This document shows, piece after piece, positions 37,817-45,905 of a stretch of 64,000 nucleotides of DNA; within the stretch, counting starts at the first letter, position 1; each line of letters starts with the position of its first letter. The stretch is from assembly GCA_000342265.1 (NCBI GenBank), contig CP004348.1, forward strand, positions 1,426,001 to 1,490,000, in the 5' to 3' direction. The notes under the pieces were generated by a model. The model worked only from the letters and a program-made list of their open reading frames with translations. It was not told the origin of the DNA and did no database searches. A program made the position numbers and the translations under genes. The stretch comes from a beta proteobacterium CB. GTDB lineage: Bacteria; Pseudomonadota; Gammaproteobacteria; Burkholderiales; Burkholderiaceae.

Positions 37817-39863
37817 TCATACCCGCCTGAAAGTTTAAGGGTGCACCAGCAAATATCCCGTCTGGACTTCTGCTAGAAATATAACGTCGATTCAGTAGAT
37901 TATTGACGACCCCAAATATTTTTAAAGCCTTGTTCACCTCATAATTAAAACTCCAGTTCACAGTCGTGATCGAAGGAATCTCCCCCAAAGTACCGATCGT
38001 ATTTTGAACTACAGTATTCGCGGAATCTGCGTATTGGGCTGATAGGTAATTGAGACTCAGCAATGTTTTAAAACCATTTTTCTGATAATTGACCCCTAGG
38101 TTTGAAACCAGCTTAGCGGTATACGGAATTCGATTTCCATCTTTACCCATAGAGGAATTTCCCACAAACCTTGCAACAGGGATGTAAGTGAGATTTCCAT
38201 TAAGACCCCATCCTCCCGCTAGTTGATACCCCAAAGCCAACTCTGTGCCTTGATGCAAACTCTTGCCGCCATTTGCTTTAGTAATGCCTGAGGCTAGACT
38301 TTGATTCACAATCTGATTGCTAAAGTTCATACTAAAAACAGCTGCGTCATATGTGAAACCCGCATTTTTACCCCGCAATCCAAATTCAACATTAGTAGAG
38401 CGCTCAGGATCTAATTGCTGATCTACGCCTTTTTCACTAATAGCAGTTGCGACTTGTGCCGGTGCAAATCCTTTATAAATACTGGAATACATCTGTAGCT
38501 CTGGCGCAATCTGCCAGGTTGCTCCAATTTGGGGAACAGATTCAAGGTTTTTGGCACTCCCTGATGTATTGGTGGTGATGTTATTTCTACTCTGTCGATA
38601 ACTCTCGAGTCGCAACCCAGGAATAATGGCTAAGTTCTTGCTGAGTAAGAATCGATTCTGCAGATATATTGCCATTGAGTTAGCCTTGTTTTCCTCGTGG
38701 CCCAAAACAGTGCCTGACTTGAGGAAACTAGTAGAGCCTACCATTTGATTGATTTGTGATTCAGTGTGCAGGCGTATTCCAAACTCCAGTTCGTTATCAA
38801 TCCCCATGGCATTAAAGGATTGATTCAAGCGGGAGTCCACCCCTAACATTTGGAACTCACGATTACGTCCGAACATGCAGTTAGTAGAGCCATTGCAGGT
38901 GTTGAAGACTGTTTGATCAGCATTTCGGGTGGCAATACTTTGCCGCCAATAGTCACGATCCAATTTACTCCAATAGACCAGGGTATTCAGCTTCGTACCA
39001 TGGCCAATTTCCCAAGAGTGATTTAGATCAACCGCATTACGTTGTGTAACAAAATAATCGTTTGGCGCTGGGTTTGCAGAATATTTACCGATGTATTGAT
39101 TCGGTCTTAGGCCCACGTATGAAGTATTGATATTGTTATCGTAGTGGGTGTACTTCAGACTAAGCCACTGATCCTGACCAACTGCTATCCCACCCTTAAA
39201 CAAGATATCGTACATCTTATAACCATTTGCTTGATAGCCATCAGACTCCGATTTGATGATGTTGATACCTGCAACTGCACCATTTGATTCAGACTTACCG
39301 CCTGCCTCAATCTGAGCCAATCGATAACCATAATTACCAGCCTTACCAGATAACTTAAACCCTTGTTCAGGCGTCTTGGTAAGGTAGTTAATGACACCAC
39401 CAATATTCGAAGGGCCATACTGAAGTCCAGACGCACCCTTGAGCACCTCTATTCCACTCATGCGATCCACGGGAGGACTGTAATAAGACGCGCTGGAAAT
39501 AAACAGACTTGGATGAATTGGTGCGCCATCTTCTAAGAGCAATACCTTTTGGCTACGACTTGGGTTTAAACCCCGAATCCCAATATTAGGTATAGAGCCC
39601 AGTCCGCCCTCATCTCCTCGAATATTGACTCCTGGCACAGTCTTTAAGGCATCTTGGAGTGATAATGGTTGGAGTATTTCTAACTGCTGTTGATTGATAA
39701 CATCAACCGTACCCGGAATCTTTGAGCGCGCACTTTCTTCGCGCCCCACAATATCCATTCGCGGTAACTCTACATATTGAGCATAGACACTCATCGCCAA
39801 TGTCCCTCCATACGCTAATAGGGCACTTGAGGCCAAAGCCATTCCTTGCTGCTTCATATGCAA
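37800..39863 (-). CDS. TonB-dependent outer-membrane receptor (FecA-like)
   Basis: The 687-residue precursor has a signal peptide (about 1-28) and a TonB-box region near DIVGREESARSK. The plug domain includes LQDALKTVPGVNIRGDEGG, GIRGLNPSRSQKVLLLEDG, and GIEVLKGASGLQYGPSNIGG; the barrel ends MSYQFF with the terminal aromatic. A short CNGSTNCMFG loop may hold a disulfide. The plug resembles FecA/ferric siderophore receptors. It lies 78 bases downstream of hemP and the tonB gene, whose promoter has a Fur box, so iron or heme uptake is the likely role. The exact ligand is not readable. Confidence 0.92.
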   Translation of the reverse strand: MHMKQQGMALASSALLAYGGTLAMSVYAQYVELPRMDIVGREESARSKIPGTVDVINQQQLEILQPLSLQDALKTVPGVNIRGDEGGLGSIPNIGIRGLNPSRSQKVLLLEDGAPIHPSLFISSASYYSPPVDRMSGIEVLKGASGLQYGPSNIGGVINYLTKTPEQGFKLSGKAGNYGYRLAQIEAGGKSESNGAVAGINIIKSESDGYQANGYKMYDILFKGGIAVGQDQWLSLKYTHYDNNINTSYVGLRPNQYIGKYSANPAPNDYFVTQRNAVDLNHSWEIGHGTKLNTLVYWSKLDRDYWRQSIATRNADQTVFNTCNGSTNCMFGRNREFQMLGVDSRLNQSFNAMGIDNELEFGIRLHTESQINQMVGSTSFLKSGTVLGHEENKANSMAIYLQNRFLLSKNLAIIPGLRLESYRQSRNNITTNTSGSAKNLESVPQIGATWQIAPELQMYSSIYKGFAPAQVATAISEKGVDQQLDPERSTNVEFGLRGKNAGFTYDAAVFSMNFSNQIVNQSLASGITKANGGKSLHQGTELALGYQLAGGWGLNGNLTYIPVARFVGNSSMGKDGNRIPYTAKLVSNLGVNYQKNGFKTLLSLNYLSAQYADSANTVVQNTIGTLGEIPSITTVNWSFNYEVNKALKIFGVVNNLLNRRYISSRSPDGIFAGAPLNFQAGMSYQFF

Positions 39864-39941
39864 TCTCCAGGGATATAAACAAAAAAATCGCTGGCTACTT
39901 GCATATCAAAAATACGTTTGCTGGCTAAAGGGTATGCTGAC

Positions 39942-40118
39942 TTACTTAGTCAAAATTAACTTTCCGAGCTTGGTAACTCTTAAAACATAACGCTGATCAT
40001 CATGCACAATCACGACCGACTTATTTTTTCCAAGTAAGTTTGCACTGGGTATCACCTTGCCAACAATGAAGCTGTAACTAGAAAATGCTTGAGCAAGATC
40101 GTCAATACGCTCACTCAT
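39942..40118 (-). CDS. hemP: hemin uptake protein HemP
   Basis: The 58-residue protein ends YVLRVTKLGKLILTK, preceded by ANLLGKNKSVVIVHDDQ, which matches the HemP/HmuP pattern (LLgg...viiHdg..Y.LR.T..GKLILTK). HmuP in rhizobia and Burkholderia relatives activates heme receptor genes. I chose the ATG complementary to 40116-40118: it lies 1 base after the TonB stop with GGAG about 7 bases upstream, whereas a longer reading would overlap tonB. It links the TonB gene and the receptor in one iron-regulated operon. Confidence 0.88.
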   Translation of the reverse strand: MSERIDDLAQAFSSYSFIVGKVIPSANLLGKNKSVVIVHDDQRYVLRVTKLGKLILTK

Positions 40119-40119
40119 C

Positions 40120-40713
40120 TCAGGACTCCAATTGAAAATGGATGGGTAATTGATAACACTCAGATACATTTTCTGATGTCGTACTCAGGGCCGAAAATCT
40201 CCAAGCTTTTACAGCCTCCATAGCCGATCGATCTAAGTTTTGATATCCAGAGCTTTGGCTCAGTCGCACACTCTCGACAAAACCGCGAGCTCCAATACAC
40301 AACCGTAGATGAACGGACCCTTGCTCACCCATACGACGACTCACAAGCGGGTAAGGAGGCTTTGGGTTGAAAAATAAACTCCTTCCAGCAAACCCCTGAT
40401 CGCTTTGTTTTGATGATGATCCACTGCTAGTGACTACCTGCGCCTCACCTTTGCCTTGAGTGGTGCCAGAAGTAGTAGCGGTAATAGCATTGGCAGTACG
40501 ATGATTTGATCTTAGTGTGGAGACATTCAACTGATTTTGGGCTTGAGAGCGATGTTCACCAGGCTGTAGGCTGACAGTAATGATTTTTTGCAGATCAGGA
40601 TTCAACACTCTGAATGGATGATGCAAAATCCAGATCACCAAACCTACGTGAACTGCAATCACCAAACAAACAAATGGGCAATATCTTTCAATGGTTGATT
40701 GCTGAGTCTTCAA
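40120..40713 (-). CDS. tonB: TonB-family energy transducer
   Basis: The 197-residue protein has one N-terminal membrane helix (about 11-30, PFVCLVIAVHVGLVIWIL), a hydrophilic linker through about 105 and a TonB C-terminal domain: PPYPLVSRRMGEQGSVHLRL, GFVESVRLSQSSGYQNLDRSA and MEAVKAWRF. It would pass proton-motive energy to the receptor encoded downstream. The linker lacks the usual long proline-lysine repeats, so it is rather short. No exbB/exbD genes are adjacent. A Fur box precedes the gene. Confidence 0.88.
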   Translation of the reverse strand: MKTQQSTIERYCPFVCLVIAVHVGLVIWILHHPFRVLNPDLQKIITVSLQPGEHRSQAQNQLNVSTLRSNHRTANAITATTSGTTQGKGEAQVVTSSGSSSKQSDQGFAGRSLFFNPKPPYPLVSRRMGEQGSVHLRLCIGARGFVESVRLSQSSGYQNLDRSAMEAVKAWRFSALSTTSENVSECYQLPIHFQLES

Positions 40714-40751
40714 AAAACACCTTTACATACATCGATACATTTACATTAGAT

Positions 40752-40766
40752 GATAATTATTCTCAT
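40752..40766. promoter_or_regulatory. Fur box upstream of tonB-hemP-receptor
   Basis: TGATAATTATTCTCA matches 14 of 15 positions of the Fur 7-1-7 motif TGATAATNATTATCA. It is centred about 46 bases upstream of the tonB ATG, in an AT-rich promoter region with no other gene. This fits iron repression of the operon. Confidence 0.75.
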
Positions 40767-40858
40767 TTATTGTATGTAACAGCATGAGTATTAACAACCC
40801 CTGAAACTAAGGGGATGAATACCGTAGGGATATTAGAATTTTGTGAAAGTAATAAAAA

Positions 40859-42049
40859 TTACTTAACTTCCAGACGCCACAAAGAAGTTGTTTCAGCAGA
40901 TCTTGCAAAGTACAGCAAATCAGACTGATCAAAAGGTTTGCTGTGTTTTGGCTTCGTGTCGATACGGCTAATCACCTTGAGGTCCGCTCTATCAATCCAC
41001 CCTAGCAATTCTTGTCTGGATCTTAAGCCAAGATGCTCAGCTAAGTCAGACAAAATTAACCAGCCCTCTCCTTCAGGTAGCAAATGGTTTTTCAGTCCAT
41101 CTAAAAATCCTGTGAGCATTTGACTATCGGGGTCATACACTGCATGCTCAAGCGTGGAGCTCGGTCTTGCAGGCACCCAAGGTGGATTACACACAATCAA
41201 CGCAGCCTTTCCTGCTGGAAATAAATTGGCTTTCACAATCTCTACTTGAGAGTCTAAATTCAAAAGCGCAATATTTTCTTTGGCACATGCAAGCGCCCTG
41301 TCATCTAGATCGGTAGCGATAACATTGTTGATGCCACGCATAGCCAGGATCACTGACAGGACACCAGTACCAGCGCCAATATCGAAGGCCAATGACTCAG
41401 CCTCCAAGGCTTTGGGCAGAGGAGCGCTACAAACTAACTCGAGATACTCACCGCGTATCGGCGAGAAAACTCCATAATGGGGATAGATAAAAATAGGTTC
41501 GCCTTCCTCATCAGCAAGAACCGGCACACCATTTTTACGCCATTCATGCGCGCTGATTACCCCTAAGAGCTCGCGCAAGGAAATCACATAGGGCTCACTA
41601 GTTACACCATAGGCCTCAAGGCAAGCTATTGCTACATCAGGAGCTCTTCGCAAATGGATAGAGTGATCAGCATTGCACTCAATCAACAACATACCCAATA
41701 CTCGCGCCCGCTGTGACTGAATCAAGCGATGCTTATTAAATAAATCAACCGATGATGGCGCTTGAGAAGCATTGGAAGATGAATCCACCCTTTTGCTAGC
41801 TCGCTTAGATTTCTTGGAGGGTTTATCAATCCGCCGTACCAAAGCCTGCAGCAACTGACGGGCATTCTGGAAGTCTCCTCTCCAAAGAATTGCCGTTCCT
41901 TCACACGCCAAACGATAGGCATCATCAGCCGTTAACGTGTCATCGGCAGTCACTACTTTCTTATGGGGTGCTATACCATTTTCAGAGCGCCAAACCGCTG
42001 AGCGAGTCTGACCACCCTCTTCCCAATGAATGGAGCTACTCTGATTCAT
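40859..42049 (-). CDS. class I SAM-dependent methyltransferase (HemK/PrmC-like NPPW motif)
   Basis: The 396-residue protein has an unfamiliar N-terminal half (to about 210) with an alpha-helical stretch and a lysine/serine-rich segment (about 76-95). A Rossmann methyltransferase follows: AFDIGAGTGVLSVILAMRG (SAM loop), VIATDLDDRAL and VICNPPWVPARPSS. The NPP(W/Y) motif is typical of enzymes methylating a planar nitrogen, such as Gln or adenine, so protein or nucleic-acid methylation is possible. It follows the carboxymuconolactone-decarboxylase-like gene with a 3-base gap, probably cotranscribed. Confidence 0.8.
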   Translation of the reverse strand: MNQSSSIHWEEGGQTRSAVWRSENGIAPHKKVVTADDTLTADDAYRLACEGTAILWRGDFQNARQLLQALVRRIDKPSKKSKRASKRVDSSSNASQAPSSVDLFNKHRLIQSQRARVLGMLLIECNADHSIHLRRAPDVAIACLEAYGVTSEPYVISLRELLGVISAHEWRKNGVPVLADEEGEPIFIYPHYGVFSPIRGEYLELVCSAPLPKALEAESLAFDIGAGTGVLSVILAMRGINNVIATDLDDRALACAKENIALLNLDSQVEIVKANLFPAGKAALIVCNPPWVPARPSSTLEHAVYDPDSQMLTGFLDGLKNHLLPEGEGWLILSDLAEHLGLRSRQELLGWIDRADLKVISRIDTKPKHSKPFDQSDLLYFARSAETTSLWRLEVK

Positions 42050-42052
42050 GAA

Positions 42053-42604
42053 TTACTCAGGAGGATGCTCCTCAGGATTCACATCCAAGGCAATCAAAAA
42101 TCGAGAAACCATGTTGTAGGCTGCCACTACAGTGACAAGCTCAACAGTGTCGGTATTGCCAAGAGCAACCTGCAAACGCTTCATCAGAGCGCTATCAACC
42201 TGGATGTTGCGGGTCATCTGAAACGTCAACTCTGCCGCATCGTTTTCAACTGCGGAGAATAGATCGGTTGGGAAACTCGGTTGGCCAATTAAACGCAACG
42301 CCTTTACCTGCTCTTCGGTACCTCCCGCTTTAATAAATGGAGGAGCATGATGAAAAAACTCATACTCCGCACCATTGAGAACGGCTACCCCACACATTGC
42401 GAGTTCGCGAAGCTTTGGATCCAAGGAGAGGTTATTGCGTATCTCACCAACGAAATGATTCCAACCCTCAGCAATCGGGGTGCTATGCAGCAGCATACGA
42501 TCTAAATTGATGAACTGGCCACCTCGACGTTGGCGAATGGCAGCCACTAACTCAGCTGGCTCAGCTAAATCCATCGGTTGGTAAGGAATTAAACGTTCAG
42601 ACAT
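42053..42604 (-). CDS. carboxymuconolactone decarboxylase (AhpD-like) family protein
   Basis: The 183-residue protein has the CMD/AhpD helical pattern: LIPYQPMDLAEPAELVAAIR, NHFVGEIRNNLSLDPKLREL, and AVLNGAEYEFFHHAPPFIKAGG with the YEF-HH motif. The redox CxxC of true AhpD is absent; only one cysteine (AMCGVAV) is near that position. It is therefore more like the decarboxylase-type members of unknown substrate. It is cotranscribed with the methyltransferase downstream. Confidence 0.8.
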   Translation of the reverse strand: MSERLIPYQPMDLAEPAELVAAIRQRRGGQFINLDRMLLHSTPIAEGWNHFVGEIRNNLSLDPKLRELAMCGVAVLNGAEYEFFHHAPPFIKAGGTEEQVKALRLIGQPSFPTDLFSAVENDAAELTFQMTRNIQVDSALMKRLQVALGNTDTVELVTVVAAYNMVSRFLIALDVNPEEHPPE

Positions 42605-42712
42605 AGGTGCTCTTGGTGGATGTTTTTGATGGAAATGGGTATGTAAGAGCTTAGATTATCACTCGAATGCCGTCTTCCTCGATAATGTCGATATCGCCAC
42701 AAAATATTTGCC

Positions 42713-43480
42713 ATGAAACCGATTCTGAACATAGCCGCCTACTTATTTGTCAGCCTAGACAATTTGGTTGAGTTGCGCGCCAAAATTCTCGATGAGTGCA
42801 ATGCTCGGAACCTGAAGGGAACGATCCTATTAACTGGTGAAGGCATCAATATGTTCTTGGCTGGCAATGATTCTGAGCTACGTGGCTTTTTAGATTGGCT
42901 TCGACTAGACCATCGCTTCAAATCATTGGAGTCAAAAGATAGCTGGTCTGAATCACAGCCATTTAAAAAAATGTTGGTCAAAATTAAGAATGAAATTATT
43001 CGGATGAATCACCCAACCATTCGCCCGGAAGAAGGTCGCGCAAATTTCATTGCGCCAAAAAAATTACAAGAGTGGCTTGATCGTGGCACAGATGACTTGG
43101 GGCGTCCTGTCGTCATGGTGGATACGCGCAATGCATTCGAAGTTGAGTATGGAACTTTTGAGAACGCACTACATTTCAATATCGAAAAATTTACAGAATT
43201 CCCCGAGGCAATTTCGGCTAAAAAAGATGAGTTGGCCGATAAGACTCTAGTGAGCTTTTGCACCGGCGGAATTCGCTGCGAAAAATCAGGTCTCTATATG
43301 CGCGAGATTGGCATGGAGCACAGCTATCAACTGGAAGGCGGCATTCTCAAGTACTTTGAGGAGGTTGGATCAGCCCATTACACGGGCACCTGCTTTGTGT
43401 TTGATGAGCGAGAAGCTCTGGAGCCCAATCTGGATTCCATTCCAGTAGAGCGCTCCATTCGGAAAAAACTCAAGGCCTAA
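42713..43480 (+). CDS. trhO: tRNA uridine(34) hydroxylase / rhodanese-like protein TrhO
   Basis: The 255-residue protein has the UPF0176 architecture: an N-terminal acylphosphatase-like domain (IAAYLFVSLDNLVELRAKI, KGTILLTGEGINMFLAGN) and a rhodanese domain with VMVDTRNAFEVEYGTFENAL and the catalytic-cysteine loop SFCTGGIRCEKSGLYM. TrhO (YceA) forms 5-hydroxyuridine at position 34 of certain tRNAs, oxygen-dependently. The C-terminal extension is shorter than in E. coli (350 residues), as in many betaproteobacteria. No Shine-Dalgarno is obvious before the ATG. Confidence 0.87.
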   Translation: MKPILNIAAYLFVSLDNLVELRAKILDECNARNLKGTILLTGEGINMFLAGNDSELRGFLDWLRLDHRFKSLESKDSWSESQPFKKMLVKIKNEIIRMNHPTIRPEEGRANFIAPKKLQEWLDRGTDDLGRPVVMVDTRNAFEVEYGTFENALHFNIEKFTEFPEAISAKKDELADKTLVSFCTGGIRCEKSGLYMREIGMEHSYQLEGGILKYFEEVGSAHYTGTCFVFDEREALEPNLDSIPVERSIRKKLKA

Positions 43481-43489
43481 ATCAAGCGA

Positions 43490-43792
43490 TTACTGTGACT
43501 TACCCACCAAGGTCATATGCTCAACAAAAGGTGGTTTTGTGAAGAATGGGCCAACAATGGCTCGCCAATCAGCAAATGCTTCTGAGCCACGAAAATCTAC
43601 CGTATGATTTTCCAGGGAATCCCAGTAAATCAATAATAGGTAACGCGCCGGATTCTCAATGGTGCGATTAACCTTAAATCCTTGAAAACCTTTGGCCTTG
43701 GCAATTACAGTATTTACACCGCGCAAAATAGCCTCTTCAAACTCGGCAGACTTGCTGGGATCAATTTCAATATCGCAGTGCTCCAAAATCAT
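43490..43792 (-). CDS. antibiotic biosynthesis monooxygenase (ABM) domain protein
   Basis: The 100-residue protein is a single ABM/dimeric alpha-beta barrel domain: MILEHCDIEIDPSKSAEFEE, AKGFQGFKVNRTIENPARYL, and LLIYWDSLENHTVDF, with the usual central W. Members include heme-degrading and quinol monooxygenases as well as many of unknown role. I chose the ATG at 43792 because AAGGA stands 7 bases upstream; a TTG six codons earlier lacks a ribosome site. It is convergent with trhO. Confidence 0.8.
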   Translation of the reverse strand: MILEHCDIEIDPSKSAEFEEAILRGVNTVIAKAKGFQGFKVNRTIENPARYLLLIYWDSLENHTVDFRGSEAFADWRAIVGPFFTKPPFVEHMTLVGKSQ

Positions 43793-43867
43793 AGGTATTC
43801 CTTTTGTCAAAATTAATGTAGATAGATAGTAAACTCAAACAGCATAATTAATAACGATATTAGAGAC

Positions 43868-44842
43868 ATGGCTAATTTACCTAACGTTGTCATTCTTGGT
43901 GACTATGAGCGCGCCCTACGTCGCTTTTCCAATTGGACTAATGTGGATCAGCGCTGCCACATTACGATTCACCATGAGCCTCTGCATGATGAAGCCCTAT
44001 ACGAGGCAGTTAAAGACGCGGATGTGATTGTGCTTGTGAGAGATCGCACCCCTTTTAACGAAGATTTGATTGCGCGCCTCCCAAAGCTGAAGCTATTTAT
44101 ATTCACTGGCAAGCGCAACGGCACCCTAGATGCGTCAGCTCTGATATCACGCAATATTCCGATTGCCTGCACTCAAGGCGGCCCCTCTAAAGAAACGACT
44201 ACCGAGCTAACTTGGGCATTAATTTTAGGGGCCTCAAAACGATTACTCACCCAAAATCATCTGGTGCGCTCTGCTAGCTGGCGGGATGAACTTTCGGTTC
44301 TACCAATGCTGTCTGGCGAACGCCTTGGAATTATTGGCTTAGGCTCAATCGGTAGTTCTGTTGCCCGCGTAGGTAAGGCCTTTGGAATGGAGCTTGTCAC
44401 TTGGAGCCCCAACATGACCGCCGAACGTGCTGCCGCCCAAGATGCTAAGTCAGTCAGCCTAGAAGAGCTTCTAAAAACATCCAAAGTTGTCAGCCTACAT
44501 CTAGTGGCTGGACCCAACACCAAAGGACTAATCGGAACAGAAGAGTTGGCAATGATGCGGCCCGATGCTCTCTTAGTGAATACTTCTCGCTCTGTACTCA
44601 TTAATACGCAGGCTCTGCGAGATGCACTCGCCGCCGGTAGGCCAGGTCAAGCAGCGATTGATGTCTTCGATACTGAGCCGCTCCCAGCAAATGATGCCCT
44701 AAGAAACACGCCTAACTTACTTACCACACCGCATCTGGGATTTGTGGCTGAACCTGTTTTTGCAATGTTCTCTAAAGGCATCGTCGATACCTTAGAGGCA
44801 TGGATTGATCAAAAGCCAGTCCCCCATCCATTCGAGCCTTAA
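43868..44842 (+). CDS. D-2-hydroxyacid dehydrogenase
   Basis: The 324-residue protein is an NAD-dependent D-isomer 2-hydroxyacid dehydrogenase. The cofactor loop is GLGSIGSSVARVGKAFG, and the catalytic Arg, Glu and His are in NTSRSVLINTQAL, DTEPLPANDAL and TPHLGF. The pattern resembles phosphoglycerate/glyoxylate-type members. The substrate is unknown. The following ChrA-type gene starts with TTG 5 bases after its stop, suggesting cotranscription. Confidence 0.87.
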   Translation: MANLPNVVILGDYERALRRFSNWTNVDQRCHITIHHEPLHDEALYEAVKDADVIVLVRDRTPFNEDLIARLPKLKLFIFTGKRNGTLDASALISRNIPIACTQGGPSKETTTELTWALILGASKRLLTQNHLVRSASWRDELSVLPMLSGERLGIIGLGSIGSSVARVGKAFGMELVTWSPNMTAERAAAQDAKSVSLEELLKTSKVVSLHLVAGPNTKGLIGTEELAMMRPDALLVNTSRSVLINTQALRDALAAGRPGQAAIDVFDTEPLPANDALRNTPNLLTTPHLGFVAEPVFAMFSKGIVDTLEAWIDQKPVPHPFEP

Positions 44843-44847
44843 TTCAT

Positions 44848-45387
44848 TTGAAGACACTTACCCCTTCTGAATTATTCATCAGCTTCAGCAAAATCGGGAT
44901 GTCTGGTTTTGGCGGGGTTTTGCCTTGGGCTCGTCGCACCTTAGTTGAGCGGGATAAAGTATTGAGCTCGGAAGAATTCAGTGCCATTTTAGGTATCTGC
45001 CAAATTGTTCCCGGCCCTAATATTGTCAATCTTGCAGTTTGTATTGGCTCTCGCTTCGCTGGCGCTAAGGGTGCATTAGCAGCTGTTCTTGGCTTAACGC
45101 TAGGGCCCATCTGCATTGTGATGCTGCTGGCCGTTCTTTATACACATTACAGCTACCTAGATTCCGTCCAGGGAATACTGCGGGGTATTTCTGCAGTTGG
45201 TGTTGGTTTAATCGCCTCCACCGGAATCAAAATGTTGCGCGATGAGTTTCGATTTCCAGCGATGCTGGTGGTGGTAGCTGTCACAGTCATTGCCGCTAGC
45301 TATTACCAGCTCGGTCTTGGTTGGGTAGTATTGATTGCGTCACCACTCGCTTGGATTTTGGCGCAAAAGAAAGCTCGCAAACTATGA
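44848..45387 (+). CDS. ChrA-family transporter, N-terminal half protein
   Basis: The 179-residue membrane protein matches the CHR family half-domain: FISFSKIGMSGFGGVLPWARR (the conserved FGG motif) and ICQIVPGPNIVNLAVCIGSRFAG (the PGP motif). About five hydrophobic stretches follow. With its partner at 45384-45905 it forms a short-chain CHR pair; such pairs have been shown to export chromate in some bacteria. Start is TTG. It overlaps the second half by 4 bases (ATGA). Chromate itself is a family inference. Confidence 0.87.
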   Translation: MKTLTPSELFISFSKIGMSGFGGVLPWARRTLVERDKVLSSEEFSAILGICQIVPGPNIVNLAVCIGSRFAGAKGALAAVLGLTLGPICIVMLLAVLYTHYSYLDSVQGILRGISAVGVGLIASTGIKMLRDEFRFPAMLVVVAVTVIAASYYQLGLGWVVLIASPLAWILAQKKARKL

Positions 45388-45905
45388 GCATTTTGCTGAG
45401 CCTCTTTCTAAAACTTTCAGCTTTCTCACTGATTGCCTTTGGCGGAGTAAATGCCCTGCTTCCAAGTCTGCTCAATTTATCCGTTCATCAAGAGCATTGG
45501 ATTGACCTACAAACTTTTGCTGATTATTTTGCTATCGCTCAAGCCGCGCCAGGACCCAATTTCATGACGGTTACTCTGATCGGCTGGCATGTCTATGGCG
45601 CTTTAGGCGCTTTGATTGCAACCATTGCGATTGCTTGGCCATCATCCATTTTGGTTTATCACTTGCAGCGCCTCATATTAGGGATGCAAGATGCACATAA
45701 AAAGAAATCAATTCAGTATGCGGCTGCAGCGCTTGCTATCGGTCTCGTTCTATCTTCGGCGTGGCAGATTGCACTACAAATTAATCATAGCTACGCAGCC
45801 TATGCACTGACCTTGTTGACGATCGGGGTCACTGTCTTTACTCGCTGGCATCCTTTGTATTTAATTGCACTAGGAGCAATACTAGGAATTTTAGGAGTCA
45901 TATGA
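45384..45905 (+). CDS. ChrA-family transporter, C-terminal half protein
   Basis: The 173-residue protein is the second short-chain CHR subunit: LKLSAFSLIAFGGVNALLPSL and IAQAAPGPNFMTVTLIGWHVYG show the same FGG and PGP motifs in the paired, inverted-topology arrangement. The ATGA overlap with the first half decides the start at 45384. A further ATGA overlap couples it to the Bug receptor gene that follows, an unusual pairing. Confidence 0.87.
   Translation: MSILLSLFLKLSAFSLIAFGGVNALLPSLLNLSVHQEHWIDLQTFADYFAIAQAAPGPNFMTVTLIGWHVYGALGALIATIAIAWPSSILVYHLQRLILGMQDAHKKKSIQYAAAALAIGLVLSSAWQIALQINHSYAAYALTLLTIGVTVFTRWHPLYLIALGAILGILGVI

Noticed and set aside
44848..45905. One frameshifted chrA gene
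   Set aside because: Each half carries its own full CHR motif set and the ATGA overlap is clean. Paired short CHR proteins are a known form.
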